DNA from: Gigaspora margarita
Taxonomy: Eukaryota; Glomeromycota; Glomeromycetes; Diversisporales; Gigasporaceae
Assembly (NCBI GenBank): GCA_009809945.1
Contig: WTPW01001652.1
Location: 98,195 to 162,194, forward strand
Length of the DNA: 64,000 nt
Direction: 5' to 3'
The notes beneath the pieces were generated by a model. The model searched no databases. It worked only from the letters and a program-made list of their open reading frames with translations, and was not told where the DNA came from. The position numbers and the translations under genes were made by a program. Shown piece by piece: positions 63,891 to 64,000 of the stretch (within the stretch, counting starts at the first letter, position 1; each line of letters starts with the position of its first letter).

Positions 63891-64000
63891 TAATTTTTTG
63901 AGAAAAGATTAGGTTTGGTAACTGTCTCAGAAATTTATGTTTAGAGTCTTGTACTTTGAACTGAATAATCCAAGGAATTTTTAAAATAAAAGGGATTATA

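Overview
The window looks like eukaryotic nuclear DNA from an arbuscular mycorrhizal fungus (Glomeromycota, Rhizophagus-like). This rests on its very high A+T content, GT-AG introns with GTAAGT/GTGAGT donors, and the mix of families: kinase genes with a CxxC...WCQTC N-terminal module, a FAR1-type MULE, a HUH/Pif1 Helitron, CCHC/endonuclease/RT LINEs and an ELK-type ORF. That is an inference from recalled families; no database was searched. I see no rRNA, no canonical tRNA and no single intact long gene. Almost every coding trace is a fragment or pseudogene, and most of the window is transposons, nested non-autonomous elements and tandem repeats.

Layout. 0-1.7 kb: short repeats and an 8-bp-TSD element (526-1212). 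1.7-6.35 kb: a minisatellite of about 110-bp units. 6.7-7.5 kb: a tRNA-derived SINE with A and B boxes. 7.5-9.3 kb: low-complexity, polypurine and ATATCGAT repeats. 9.4-12.3 kb: a TA-flanked MITE and a decayed FAR1/MULE transposase (minus). 14.6-20.4 kb: a decayed autonomous Helitron (plus) with a strikingly G-poor coding strand. 20.7-32.4 kb: minus-strand kinase locus in which about nine ~500-bp modules (zinc-ribbon-like motif plus kinase N-lobe, each with the same intron) are arrayed head to tail, ending in the only module with a C-lobe. Two hAT-like insertions split it (22517-24408; 25085-28250). 32.6-37.1 kb: foldback arrays and a two-copy MITE. 37.1-43.3 kb: two LINE relics (minus). 43.3-50.9 kb: two tandem-repeat families and a second SINE. 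52.4-55.7 kb: nested TIR elements. 56.7-57.0 kb: an ELK-motif ORF. 57.8-60.8 kb: a tandemly duplicated Q-rich pseudogene with an assembly gap. 61.6-63.0 kb: a TIR element with short interstitial telomeric repeats. 63.2-63.9 kb: a two-exon gene-like remnant.

The most unusual object is the kinase module array. It has repeated WCQTC zinc-ribbon plus N-lobe units whose glycine loop is erased and which have no catalytic half, joined by a conserved intron to a single complete kinase domain. Most modules carry stops and frameshifts, so it may be a decayed locus, but one module (28793-29245) is fully open. There is no sign of an operon, CRISPR or prokaryotic system. What the genes share is location and decay rather than an evident pathway.
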